Below are positions 17,664 to 26,448 of a stretch of DNA of 39,242 nucleotides, in pieces (within the stretch, counting starts at the first letter, position 1; each line of letters begins with the position of its first letter). Position numbers and translations under genes: made by a program. The notes beneath the pieces were generated by a model. It was not told the DNA's origin. It saw only the letters and a program-made list of their open reading frames with translations, and searched no databases. Origin of the DNA: Flavobacteriaceae bacterium (GTDB lineage: Bacteria; Bacteroidota; Bacteroidia; Flavobacteriales; Flavobacteriaceae); assembly GCA_947451475.1 (NCBI GenBank), contig CANFZC010000019.1, forward strand, positions 1-39,242, written 5' to 3'.

Positions 17664-19460
17664 ATGAAAGTGAAGTTACAACGGTTTTTGCCCTTATTTA
17701 TTGTCCTATTGAGTCCGTTTTTTTTAGTATACGGACAAGATGTAACGTTTTACCAACAATTTAATGGGCGTTATGATTTTACTTTTATCGGTAACACTAT
17801 GAATTTGGCTGAAAACAATTCTATTTTTGATTATGTTACCACTACTTCATCGACCGCTACCTTGAACCTTGCTCCTGGAGATCAAATTGAAAAGGCCTAT
17901 CTCTATTGGGCAGGATGTGGAGATGGTGATTTTGAGGTGAATTTGAATGCTGAAACCATCACTCCTGATCGAACGTTTAGTTGTATTAAAACCTTTAGTG
18001 GTTCTGAATTTACTTATTTCAGTGCTTTTAAGGACATCACCACTCAGATTCAAAATACGGGGAATGGCGATTATACCCTTTCTAATTTAGACATCTCTGC
18101 CTTTGAAGACCTTCACTTGACTAGAAGAACCAACTTTGCAGGTTGGGCCATCTTAATCCTTTACAAGAATACAGCATTGCCTTTAAATCAAATTAATATT
18201 TATGATGGTCTACAGGGAGTTCCTGATGATTTAGTCATCAACCTTAGCAGTTTAAATGTGCTGGACAATGCCAATTCCAAGGTAGGATTTATTGCTTGGG
18301 AAGGTGATGCGTTATTGGCAACAGAGCATTTTGAATTCAATGGCAACGCTTTAAGTAATGCCTTAAATCCAATCAATAATGTATTCAACGGATCTGATAG
18401 TGTGTCAGGAAGTACTACTTTATACAATATGGATTTGGACGTTTATGACCTTCAAGATTATATACAAGTGGGCGATACCACAGCTGAAGTCAAACTCAGT
18501 TCGACCCAAGATTTTATCATGATCAATTCGGTCGTCATCAAATTGAACAGTCAGTTGCCCGATGCGAGTATCACTATAGATGCTATAGCAAAAGAATGTG
18601 ATTCAAAAAACGTAACGGTTTCTTATACTGTGGCCGATTTTGACGGAACCAATCCGCTGCCTGCCAACACACCGATATCCCTTTATTTAAACGGACAATT
18701 TTTTCAGACCCTATATACAACAGCAGTCGTTCCTATTGGTGGAACCATTACTTCACAGGTCACTTTGCATTTACCCGATTCTACACCTACCGATTTTGTA
18801 TTAAAATTTGTGGTTGACGATTTAGGCAATGGGACCGGTATTGTCACTGAACTAAATGAAAATAATAATACCAGCACCTATAGCGATTCGTTTTGGTACG
18901 CTCCGCTGTACAACCCATTAAACAGCTTAATTTCTTGTAACGAAGGATTTACCAAGGGGACTTTCAACTTTTCATCCTATGAAGATATGGTCAAACAGAA
19001 CCCTAGTGATAGTGTTCTTTTTTATACCACTTTGGATCATGCTGTAACCGAAACCAATCCGATATTGAATACCTCAACTTATACTGCCAACCAAACACCA
19101 ATGCAGGTATTTGTTAGAATAAATAATGAGCACTGTTTTAGTATTACCTCTTTTTTATTAACCACCACTAATTGTCCGCCGACGGTTTACAATTATGTAT
19201 CGGCCAACAACGATGGCTCCAATGACGAATTCTTTATTGACGGATTGCAGAATATATTCTTGGATTACAAAATTGAAATATACAATCGTTGGGGAAGATT
19301 GATTTGGACTGGGAATAAATATACTGGTAATTGGAAAGGCTATGTTCAAGATGGAATTGAAAGCACTAAAGCATCGGACGGGACCTATTTTTATTTTATT
19401 TATTTGAACGATCCCGATTATAGCGAACCCTTGAAAGGTTTTTTATACCTCAACCATTAA
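17664..19460 (+). CDS. Secreted protein with T9SS type B (CHU_C / gliding-motility-associated) sorting domain
   Basis: 598 residues. A signal peptide (MKVKLQRFLPLFIVLLSPFFLVYGQ) is followed by a beta-rich ectodomain of about 270 residues with WAGCGDGDFEVNL and a FAGWAILILYKN segment. Next is a CARDB-like region (NNTSTYSDSFWY area), then the C-terminal domain of about 90 residues, including ANNDGSNDEFFIDGLQNI, IEIYNRWGRLIWTGN and SDGTYFYFIYLND, the standard type B T9SS signal. The product is therefore exported across the outer membrane by T9SS and probably surface-attached. A role in adhesion or gliding is possible but not shown. It lies 108 bp from the glycan operon (divergent) and its stop touches the stop of the convergent RDD gene. 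Confidence 0.85.
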   Translation: MKVKLQRFLPLFIVLLSPFFLVYGQDVTFYQQFNGRYDFTFIGNTMNLAENNSIFDYVTTTSSTATLNLAPGDQIEKAYLYWAGCGDGDFEVNLNAETITPDRTFSCIKTFSGSEFTYFSAFKDITTQIQNTGNGDYTLSNLDISAFEDLHLTRRTNFAGWAILILYKNTALPLNQINIYDGLQGVPDDLVINLSSLNVLDNANSKVGFIAWEGDALLATEHFEFNGNALSNALNPINNVFNGSDSVSGSTTLYNMDLDVYDLQDYIQVGDTTAEVKLSSTQDFIMINSVVIKLNSQLPDASITIDAIAKECDSKNVTVSYTVADFDGTNPLPANTPISLYLNGQFFQTLYTTAVVPIGGTITSQVTLHLPDSTPTDFVLKFVVDDLGNGTGIVTELNENNNTSTYSDSFWYAPLYNPLNSLISCNEGFTKGTFNFSSYEDMVKQNPSDSVLFYTTLDHAVTETNPILNTSTYTANQTPMQVFVRINNEHCFSITSFLLTTTNCPPTVYNYVSANNDGSNDEFFIDGLQNIFLDYKIEIYNRWGRLIWTGNKYTGNWKGYVQDGIESTKASDGTYFYFIYLNDPDYSEPLKGFLYLNH

Positions 19461-20204
19461 TTACATATGCTGCGTGTAGTAATTATAATCTTTTAGAATG
19501 GTTTGGATGAATTCCCGCGTACCGTTTAAATTATTTTTGATTCCCGTTACTTGTTCGATTTTGGCTGTTAGTTTATTCAAGACAACATAATCTCCCGATT
19601 TAAGAGCATTTTGGAAGGTTTCTTTGATGATTCGCGCATCGTTATCTGAAAGCTTGATTACCAGCGGATAAGTGGGTTGGTATTCCTCACCCAGTTCTTC
19701 TAAAATGGTATTATCAATCGTGATTTTATTTTTGAGTGTAATGACCGCAGTGCCTGCTGAAATATCACCTAAGCGTTGTGTCTTTTTATTTACTACCATG
19801 GTAATTAAACCAATTATTCCCATTCCGATTGAAATATCAATTAAGCGAAAAAACCATCGAATCAGGTAATCGCCAAAGGACGCTTGATAACCATCAATTT
19901 TAACGACTTTAATTTTGACTATTCTTTTTCCAAGCGTTTGTCCTTCCATCCACAATTCAAAGAACAAGGAATAAAAAGTAATGGGTAGTGTTATGACCGT
20001 TATGAATGCAAAAATGGTCCAATTATCCATGCCTGCAAAAATCTTATCAATTTTAAAAACATAGGTCAAGAGTAACATCAACACAACTAAATAGGCGATC
20101 TTAACCAATAAATCAAGCATATAAGCCCCAATTCGTTCTCCAACAGAAGCTGCTGAAAAATTTATAACAACATTTTGAGTCGTATTTATAGAAAGTTGTG
20201 TCAT
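19461..20204 (-). CDS. RDD-family membrane protein
   Basis: 247 residues from the ATG at 20202-20204 (MTQLSINTTQNVVINFSAAS); an upstream start at 20240 would overlap the divergent SpoIIM start and add 12 unusual residues. The RDD domain (about 18-150) is recognisable: ASVGERIGAYMLDLLVKIAY, then FFELWMEGQTLGKRIVKIKV and FGDYLIRWFFRLIDISIGMG, with three to four membrane segments, ending in TQRLGDISAGTAVI. A polar C-terminal tail of about 80 residues (NDARIIKETFQNALKSGDYV) probably lies in the cytoplasm. Function unknown; the divergent partner cluster (SpoIIM, DUF4129, MoxR, DUF58) suggests a shared membrane complex. Start codons of the two divergent genes are only 20 bp apart. Confidence 0.85.
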   Translation of the reverse strand: MTQLSINTTQNVVINFSAASVGERIGAYMLDLLVKIAYLVVLMLLLTYVFKIDKIFAGMDNWTIFAFITVITLPITFYSLFFELWMEGQTLGKRIVKIKVVKIDGYQASFGDYLIRWFFRLIDISIGMGIIGLITMVVNKKTQRLGDISAGTAVITLKNKITIDNTILEELGEEYQPTYPLVIKLSDNDARIIKETFQNALKSGDYVVLNKLTAKIEQVTGIKNNLNGTREFIQTILKDYNYYTQHM

Positions 20205-20224
20205 AATTCCTATTTTAGCATTCG

Positions 20225-21187
20225 ATGAGGGAAGTTGCATTCATAAAACAAAACAAACAAAAATGGCTTGAGTTTGAACAAGCAATTTTTGGTAAATCTA
20301 AAAAAAATCCTGATGAAATGGCGAATTTGTACATTCATTTGGTTAATGATTTATCGTATGCACAAACGTACTATCCCAAAAGCAAGACGGTGGTTTATTT
20401 AAATTACTTAGCCTCACAAATTTATCAGAAAATTTACAAAACCAAACGAGAGGAGAAAAATAGATTCATTTATTTTTTCTCTACGGAGGTTCCCTTGACG
20501 GTTTACCAATACCGCCGGTATTTATTATTTGCTTTTATTATTTTTTTTGGTGCCGTTGCCATTGGCGTTGTTTCGGCGAAATATGATGAAAATTTCGTTC
20601 GATTGATTTTAGGAGATGGTTATGTGAATATGACCTTAGATAATATTAAACATGGCAATCCTGTTGCGGTTTATAAATCCAGCGGGAGTGTTCAGAGTTT
20701 TATAGGGATTACTGCCAATAACTTAGGCGTTGGGGTTAGAAGTTATATCTATGGACTTTTTGGAGGGATTGGCACCTTTATGTTTCTTTTGTATAATTGC
20801 ATCATGCTTGGCTCTTTCCAGTACTTTTTTTACCAGCATGGCGTTTTTGGGGCTAGTGTTCGTGGTATATGGATCCATGGCTCTATGGAAATATTTGGGA
20901 TGGTTGTAGAAGCGGCATGCGGGTTTATCTTGGGCGCATCCCTACTTTTCCCCCGAACCTATTCCCGACTGAATTCATTTAAGATTGGATTTAAAGACAG
21001 TTTGAAGATCTTCCTTAGCACCATTCCGTTCACTATTGCGGCAGGGTTCTTAGAAGGTTTTATTACCCGATATGCTATTGAAATGCCGCATTGGCTTAAT
21101 GTCATTATCATACTAGGCACCCTTTCTTTGATTTCTTTTTACTTTTTAATTTATCCAAGATTTGTTTATAAAAAATTAAACCCTTAA
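20225..21187 (+). CDS. SpoIIM-like (stage II sporulation protein M family) membrane protein
   Basis: 320 residues. A soluble N-terminus of about 95 residues (KQNKQKWLEFEQAIFGKSKK) is followed by about six membrane segments with the SpoIIM-family motifs GVVSAKYDENF, ITANNLGVGVRSYIYGLFGG, YNCIMLGSFQYFFYQHG and WIHGSMEIFGMVVEAACGF. In Bacillus SpoIIM works with SpoIID/P in peptidoglycan remodelling at the engulfing septum, but this organism group does not sporulate, so the homologue must do something else. First gene of a tight plus-strand operon. An imperfect -7 (TATTTTAG, 20211-20218) lies just before the start, which would make the mRNA leaderless or nearly so. Confidence 0.88.
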   Translation: MREVAFIKQNKQKWLEFEQAIFGKSKKNPDEMANLYIHLVNDLSYAQTYYPKSKTVVYLNYLASQIYQKIYKTKREEKNRFIYFFSTEVPLTVYQYRRYLLFAFIIFFGAVAIGVVSAKYDENFVRLILGDGYVNMTLDNIKHGNPVAVYKSSGSVQSFIGITANNLGVGVRSYIYGLFGGIGTFMFLLYNCIMLGSFQYFFYQHGVFGASVRGIWIHGSMEIFGMVVEAACGFILGASLLFPRTYSRLNSFKIGFKDSLKIFLSTIPFTIAAGFLEGFITRYAIEMPHWLNVIIILGTLSLISFYFLIYPRFVYKKLNP

Positions 21188-21191
21188 TCCT

Positions 21192-22130
21192 ATGTTTGAG
21201 TTATTTAAAAGAAGAGAATTTGGCGATTATATTAGCGATACCTTTCAGTTTTTTAGACAAAATGGAAAGCATTTTTTTAAAACTTATTTCACTATTAGTG
21301 GAGGTTTGTTGATGTTGCTGGTTGTAGTTTCTTATTTTTTATTTAAAGTCTATTTAGATTTTTTTCTGAAAATTGATAACACGGCAAAGAATGCTGATTT
21401 CTTAACAGGATACTTATATGAAAATCTTCCCTTAATTATTATAGCGGCCATTTTTGTATTTCTATTCATGATATTATTGAGTATGTTTAACTATGCCATA
21501 CCGGTCATTTATCTTGATTTGTATGACAAGCACAAGGGAAATACTTTCGAAACGAAAGAAGTTTTAGCGCGATTTAAAAAGAGTTTTAAAAAGATTTTAG
21601 TCTTTTTCTTGGGCATTGTTTTTTTAGTAACACCCATTTTAATGGTACTATTTGTACTCTTGGTGTTACTCTGTTTTATTCTCATTGGAATTCCATTGCT
21701 GCTTATGGCCATACCCGCTTCATTTTCATGGATTACCTTAAGTTTTTTTGAATACATGAATACGGACAAAACCTTTTTTGATTCCTTGGGTGAAGGCTTT
21801 AGACATGTTAAAAGTCAATTTTTCCCAATCGTTGGTTCTTGTATGATCATGTATATTATGATTCAAATTACGATGACGGTTTTTTCTTTTATACCCTATT
21901 TTTTCGGTATGGCATCGATGGTTACAACCTTACAGAATCCGACTTCTGATAGCGATCCTTTTTCCACGATGCGAATCATGATGTTGGTGGTTATGGTGAT
22001 GACGATGCTCATGAGTTACATTTTGAATAATTTACTAATCATTAATCAAGGCTTAATTTATTACAGCAGAAGAGAATATAATGAAAACATTAGTTCAACG
22101 GATTCGATAGATTTAATTGGTAGTGAATAA
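21192..22130 (+). CDS. Polytopic membrane protein of the SpoIIM/MoxR cluster (unknown family)
   Basis: 312 residues, starting 4 bp after the SpoIIM-like gene. Five to six strongly hydrophobic stretches (around residues 28-52, 76-108, 132-185, 208-235 and 262-280), a cytoplasmic-looking N-terminus (LFKRREFGDYISDTFQFFRQ) and a polar C-terminal tail (YYSRREYNENISSTD). I recognise no catalytic motif. Its 3' end overlaps the start of the DUF4129 gene, so the two are translationally coupled. Likely a structural membrane subunit of whatever complex the cluster encodes. Confidence 0.75.
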   Translation: MFELFKRREFGDYISDTFQFFRQNGKHFFKTYFTISGGLLMLLVVVSYFLFKVYLDFFLKIDNTAKNADFLTGYLYENLPLIIIAAIFVFLFMILLSMFNYAIPVIYLDLYDKHKGNTFETKEVLARFKKSFKKILVFFLGIVFLVTPILMVLFVLLVLLCFILIGIPLLLMAIPASFSWITLSFFEYMNTDKTFFDSLGEGFRHVKSQFFPIVGSCMIMYIMIQITMTVFSFIPYFFGMASMVTTLQNPTSDSDPFSTMRIMMLVVMVMTMLMSYILNNLLIINQGLIYYSRREYNENISSTDSIDLIGSE

Positions 22131-22884
22131 AATTCTTTTCTTTTTTTTGTTGCTTGTTTCTGTACCTTCTTGGTCGCAGGATAGTTTGCCTGTGGTCAAA
22201 AAGGAGACCCATCATTATACCGAAAAAGATATAAAAATCGACCAAGGCACTGCGTTGTCTCCTCTCCATTTCAAAACCAACCTTAAAGCAAAATACAACG
22301 ACAGTGATTATCATTATGAGGTTAAGCTCAATGATAAAAGTCTTTGGGATCGATTTACAGAATGGCTGGCTTATTGGTTTAAAAAGATTTTTGGGATCAA
22401 TGACTTTAAGGATTCGATGAACTATGCGGAGATTACGTTAAAAGTCATCGCTTGTTTGATTGTAATTTATGTTATTTATTTAATTGCAAAAGTGATTCTC
22501 AACAAGGAGGGTCAATGGGTATTTGGAAAATCAACAACCAAAAAAATCATTCACGATGATGATATTGAAAAAAACCTTATCCATGTTGATTTTGAGAAGC
22601 TCATTAAAGAAACATTGAAATCAGGCAACAATAGATTGGCTGTTCGCTACTATTATTTGTGGGTTTTAAAAAAATTATCCGAAAAAAATATTATCGAGTG
22701 GCATGCTGAGAAAACCAATACCGATTATTTGTATGAAATTAAATCAACTGATTTAAAAACTGATTTTCAGTATTTATCTTATTTGTATAATTACATCTGG
22801 TATGGAGAATTTGAAATGCCGGACCACACTTTTCAACATGCCAAAAAAGCATTTGAAACTACCCTTCAATCTTTGCAAAAATGA
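22123..22884 (+). CDS. DUF4129 domain membrane protein
   Basis: 253 residues from GTG 22123 (read as MNKILFFFLLLVSVPSWSQ), which gives a clean signal peptide; an in-frame TTG two codons upstream is less likely. A periplasmic region of about 75 residues is followed by one membrane segment (IACLIVIYVIYLIAKVIL) and a cytoplasmic DUF4129-type helical domain with NNRLAVRYYYLWVLKKLSEK and YLYNYIWYGEFEMPDHTFQ. In other bacteria DUF4129 is often fused to transglutaminase-like membrane proteins; here it stands alone. It overlaps the gene before (8 bp) and after (4 bp). Confidence 0.82.
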   Translation: MNKILFFFLLLVSVPSWSQDSLPVVKKETHHYTEKDIKIDQGTALSPLHFKTNLKAKYNDSDYHYEVKLNDKSLWDRFTEWLAYWFKKIFGINDFKDSMNYAEITLKVIACLIVIYVIYLIAKVILNKEGQWVFGKSTTKKIIHDDDIEKNLIHVDFEKLIKETLKSGNNRLAVRYYYLWVLKKLSEKNIIEWHAEKTNTDYLYEIKSTDLKTDFQYLSYLYNYIWYGEFEMPDHTFQHAKKAFETTLQSLQK

Positions 22885-24083
22885 ACAGAACTTTAAAAAT
22901 ATACATCTTCTTCTTGTTCGTTCTGCTTGCAGGGGTTATCTATATTGATGCTGTCAGACCAAAACCGGTGGATTGGACTCCTTCTTATAATTTGAAAGAT
23001 AAAATTCCTTATGGATTAGCTATATTTGATGAACAAGCTCCGAGCTTATTACCAAACAATAAAATCAATAAAATAAGTCAAACAATATATGAACATTTCG
23101 AACCGCTTTATGATTATGATACCTTAGTAGATGATTATAAGGTCAAAGGGACGGTGATGCACATTTGTGACAATTATCTGATTGATGATCAATCCAGTAA
23201 AGAACTATTTTATTTTGTAGGCCATGGCAATACTGCTTTTTTAAGTGTGGAGAATTTGCCAAAGATTTTCACGGATTCGCTTAACCTTAAAACTGATTCC
23301 CAATTTGATTATAAAAATAAAATTGACTGCTGGTTGATCAATAAAGGCTTAGGTTCAAAAAAATACGACTTACATCAAGGAGGAAGCTCTTTCTATTTTT
23401 CAAGTATTGATACATTACACACTACTGTTTTAGGATACCAAGGCAATGATCACGAAAAAAAGATCAATTTCATTAAAGTTCCCTATCGTGATGGAGCGTT
23501 CTACATCCATTTACAACCGGTAGCCTTTACGAATTATCATTTACTAAAAGACGATCATGCTCAATATCTGGCTGCGCTTATGGCCTACATGCCGAAAGGC
23601 ACTATCTATTGGATGATAAAAGAACAAAATGGTCTGATACAAGAGGGTTCGCCTTTTCAATATATATTAAGCCAACCCGCATTAACATGGGCTTGGTATC
23701 TCTTTTTACTGGGTATGATCCTATTCATTATATTCAATGCTAAAAGAAGGCAGCGCATTATACCGATAATTAAACCATTGCCAAATACAACTGTTGACTT
23801 TACAAAAACAATAGGGAATTTATACTATCAAGAAGGTGATCATCAAAATTTGATTGACAAAAAAATCATCTATTTCCTGGAAAGGATTCGGAACGAGTAT
23901 TTGATAGAAACCACACTTTTGGATGAAAATTTTATTAAAAAATTACACGCTAAAACAGGAAAAGACATAAAAGACATAGAACACTTGATTTATTTGATAA
24001 ATTTTCAACGGAGAAGTTATCAGCAGAGTATCGAAAGTGACTTAATCGAAATCAATAATGCAATAGAAAAAATCATCAACTAA
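22881..24083 (+). CDS. DUF4350 domain protein, two membrane anchors
   Basis: 400 residues. An N-terminal membrane anchor (KIYIFFLFVLLAGVIYIDAV) is followed by an extracytoplasmic DUF4350 domain of about 230 residues (starting DKIPYGLAIFDEQAPSLLPN), then a second membrane segment (WAWYLFLLGMILFIIFNAKR, near 275) and a cytoplasmic helical tail of about 110 residues with GNLYYQEGDHQNLIDKKIIY. The topology resembles a sensor or scaffold linking periplasm and cytoplasm. It overlaps DUF4129 by 4 bp and shares a single base with the MoxR gene (A of ATG and TAA), so expression is coupled. Confidence 0.82.
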   Translation: MNRTLKIYIFFLFVLLAGVIYIDAVRPKPVDWTPSYNLKDKIPYGLAIFDEQAPSLLPNNKINKISQTIYEHFEPLYDYDTLVDDYKVKGTVMHICDNYLIDDQSSKELFYFVGHGNTAFLSVENLPKIFTDSLNLKTDSQFDYKNKIDCWLINKGLGSKKYDLHQGGSSFYFSSIDTLHTTVLGYQGNDHEKKINFIKVPYRDGAFYIHLQPVAFTNYHLLKDDHAQYLAALMAYMPKGTIYWMIKEQNGLIQEGSPFQYILSQPALTWAWYLFLLGMILFIIFNAKRRQRIIPIIKPLPNTTVDFTKTIGNLYYQEGDHQNLIDKKIIYFLERIRNEYLIETTLLDENFIKKLHAKTGKDIKDIEHLIYLINFQRRSYQQSIESDLIEINNAIEKIIN

Positions 24084-25087
24084 TGGAAAACACAGAAAAC
24101 TTCGAGAATACTGAAAATGTAAATTTTCAATCCAGAATCAATTTGGAGCCTCTTCGCGAAAGCATCGAAAAAATAAAAGCCGAAATGGAAACCGTGATTG
24201 TAGGTCAGCAAAAAATGATAGATCAATTGCTGGTATCCATTTTAGCCAATGGCCATGTCCTTATTGAGGGAGTTCCAGGTGTGGCGAAAACCATGACTGC
24301 CAAAATTATTGCTAAAACAATTTCGGTTAATTTTAGTCGAATTCAATTCACTCCTGATTTGATGCCCTCTGATATTTTGGGGACTTCTGTTTTTGATTTA
24401 AAAAAATCAGAATTTGAGTTTAAGAAAGGCCCGATATTTTCTAATTTAATCTTAATTGACGAGATTAATCGTGCTCCGGCTAAGACGCAGGCTGCTTTGT
24501 TTGAAGTGATGGAAGAGCGTCAAATCACCATAGACGGACACTGTTACCAATTGGATAAGCCCTTTATTGTTTTGGCTACTCAAAACCCTATTGAACAAGA
24601 AGGAACCTATAGATTACCTGAAGCGCAATTGGATCGTTTTCTATTCAAAATCAATATTGATTATCCAAAATTGCATGAAGAAATTGACATTATTCAACGA
24701 GAGCATACGTTGCAAAACAACGGTAAATTAGAAAATATTAAAAGCGTACTCACTGCTTCGGACATAATGACTTATCAAGCATTGGTCAAGCAAATCATCG
24801 TAGAGCCCAATCTTTTAGAATATATTGCCAAGCTAGTGGTCAACACTCGTGAAAATGCCTTTTTATACCTAGGTGCTTCACCAAGAGCTTCCATCGCCAT
24901 TTTGAACGCGTCCAAAGGATTTGCTGCTATACGCGGACGTGATTTTGTAACGCCAGAAGACATAAAAGATGCTGCTATACCTGTATTACAACACCGTGTG
25001 ATTGTAACGCCAGAACGTGAAATGGAAGGTCTAACCAGTGTAGAAATAATCAAACAAATAATTGAAAGTATTGAAATTCCGAGATAA
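24083..25087 (+). CDS. MoxR-family AAA+ ATPase
   Basis: 334 residues. Walker A GVPGVAKT (63-70), Walker B LILIDE (122-127), the MoxR pattern INRAPAKTQAALFEVMEE after it, sensor 1 VLATQNPIEQEGTY, the PEAQLDRF arginine-finger region, and a C-terminal lid with YLGASPRASIAILNASKGFA and RGRDFVTPEDI. MoxR ATPases act as chaperones that remodel or activate partner proteins, usually encoded beside a DUF58 protein, as here (2-bp gap). Cytosolic. The likely clients are the membrane proteins of the same operon; this is inference from context. Confidence 0.93.
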   Translation: MENTENFENTENVNFQSRINLEPLRESIEKIKAEMETVIVGQQKMIDQLLVSILANGHVLIEGVPGVAKTMTAKIIAKTISVNFSRIQFTPDLMPSDILGTSVFDLKKSEFEFKKGPIFSNLILIDEINRAPAKTQAALFEVMEERQITIDGHCYQLDKPFIVLATQNPIEQEGTYRLPEAQLDRFLFKINIDYPKLHEEIDIIQREHTLQNNGKLENIKSVLTASDIMTYQALVKQIIVEPNLLEYIAKLVVNTRENAFLYLGASPRASIAILNASKGFAAIRGRDFVTPEDIKDAAIPVLQHRVIVTPEREMEGLTSVEIIKQIIESIEIPR

Positions 25088-25089
25088 AA

Positions 25090-26421
25090 TTGAACTTCTT
25101 TAAACAACTTTATATAACCAATTTCTTTTTCTATTTGCTTATTGGCATTATAGTATTGTTTTGCTGTGCCTTTATGTTTCCCGCTCTATACCATGCCGTA
25201 TGGTTTATATTACTGATGATTGTAGCTTTTTTCGTCTTGGATGTATTGATACTCTTTAGCACGAAAAAAGGGATAGAAGGTCAACGAACCGCACCTGAAA
25301 AGTTATCCAACGGAGATGAAAATCCAATTGTTGTAACCCTCAAAAATTATTATACCTTTTCTGTACAAGTTAAAGTAATTGATGAAATTCCGGTACAGTT
25401 TCAAGTACGTGACTTTGAGATCAAGCGCAAGATTAAAAATGCTGCTCAAGATGAGTTTCAATACTATTTACGTCCCGTCGAACGTGGAGAATATCATTTT
25501 GGCTGCTTGAATATTTATGTATCCAGTCCGCTACAAATAATAGCGAGAAGGTATCGTTTTGACAAAGATCAAATGGTGCCTACCTATCCTTCATACATCC
25601 AATTGCGAAAGTATGATTTAATTGCCTTTTCAAATAATTTATTTCAATATGGCGTAAAAAAGATACGTCGCATTGGACATACAATGGAATTTGAACAGAT
25701 TAAAGAGTATGTAGCAGGAGATGATATTAGAACCTTGAACTGGAAAGCTACGGCTAAGAAAAACAGTTTAATGGTCAATCAATTTCAAGATGAAAAATCC
25801 CAAAATATTTATATGGCCATTGACAAAGGGCGTGTAATGAAAATGCCATTTAACGGTATGAGTTTATTAGATTATGCCATTAATGCAACTTTAGTATTAT
25901 CTAATGTTATCCTCAAAAAACAAGATAAAGCGGGTATGTTTTCGTTCTCTAAGAAAGTGGAGAATAGAGTTGTCGCAGAAAAACGCACCTCACAAATGCA
26001 AAAGATATTGGAAAACTTGTACAATGTAAGAACCGATTATTTTGAAAGTGATTATTCTCGGTTGTATGCTGACATTAAGAAAAATATTAATCAGAGGAGT
26101 TTAATTATTTTATACACCAACTTTGAAACCATGGATGGGTTACACCGTCAACTACCCTATTTGAAAGGGATTGCTAAAAGTCATTTACTAGTAGTCGTCT
26201 TTTTTCAAAATACAGAATTGTACCAAATCACTAACAAAAAATCGGATACAATTCAGGATGTTTATGATAAAGTCATAGCCGAAAAGTTTTTATTTGAAAA
26301 GAAACTCATCGTTAATGAATTGAAGAAATACGGAATTCACTCGGTATTAACGCAACCTGAAAATTTGACTCTAGACACCATTAATAAATACCTTGAAATT
26401 AAAGCAAGAGGGATTTTGTAG
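25090..26421 (+). CDS. DUF58 domain membrane-anchored protein
   Basis: 443 residues with a TTG start at 25090 (MNFFKQLYIT), 2 bp after the MoxR stop; no ATG lies near. Two N-terminal membrane segments (about 11-53) precede a beta-sandwich region (60-170). The DUF58 core (about 200-230) holds FEQIKEYVAGDDIRTLNWKA. A vWA-like domain follows from about 238, but its MIDAS site reads D245-K-G-R instead of DxSxS, so metal binding there is doubtful. DUF58 proteins commonly pair with MoxR ATPases. Last gene of the cluster; the methyltransferase gene downstream has its own promoter-like element. Confidence 0.88.
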   Translation: MNFFKQLYITNFFFYLLIGIIVLFCCAFMFPALYHAVWFILLMIVAFFVLDVLILFSTKKGIEGQRTAPEKLSNGDENPIVVTLKNYYTFSVQVKVIDEIPVQFQVRDFEIKRKIKNAAQDEFQYYLRPVERGEYHFGCLNIYVSSPLQIIARRYRFDKDQMVPTYPSYIQLRKYDLIAFSNNLFQYGVKKIRRIGHTMEFEQIKEYVAGDDIRTLNWKATAKKNSLMVNQFQDEKSQNIYMAIDKGRVMKMPFNGMSLLDYAINATLVLSNVILKKQDKAGMFSFSKKVENRVVAEKRTSQMQKILENLYNVRTDYFESDYSRLYADIKKNINQRSLIILYTNFETMDGLHRQLPYLKGIAKSHLLVVVFFQNTELYQITNKKSDTIQDVYDKVIAEKFLFEKKLIVNELKKYGIHSVLTQPENLTLDTINKYLEIKARGIL

Positions 26422-26432
26422 CAAAAACTCAG

Positions 26433-26440
26433 TAACTTTG
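26433..26440 (+). promoter_or_regulatory. Putative -7 element (TAACTTTG) for the TrmH/SpoU gene
   Basis: Exact TAnnTTTG ending 8 bp before the ATG at 26449. A TTTG at 26415-26418 is the only candidate -33 element, with a short 14-bp spacer. Transcription would start at or right next to the start codon. Confidence 0.45.
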
Positions 26441-26448
26441 ACTCCGTT

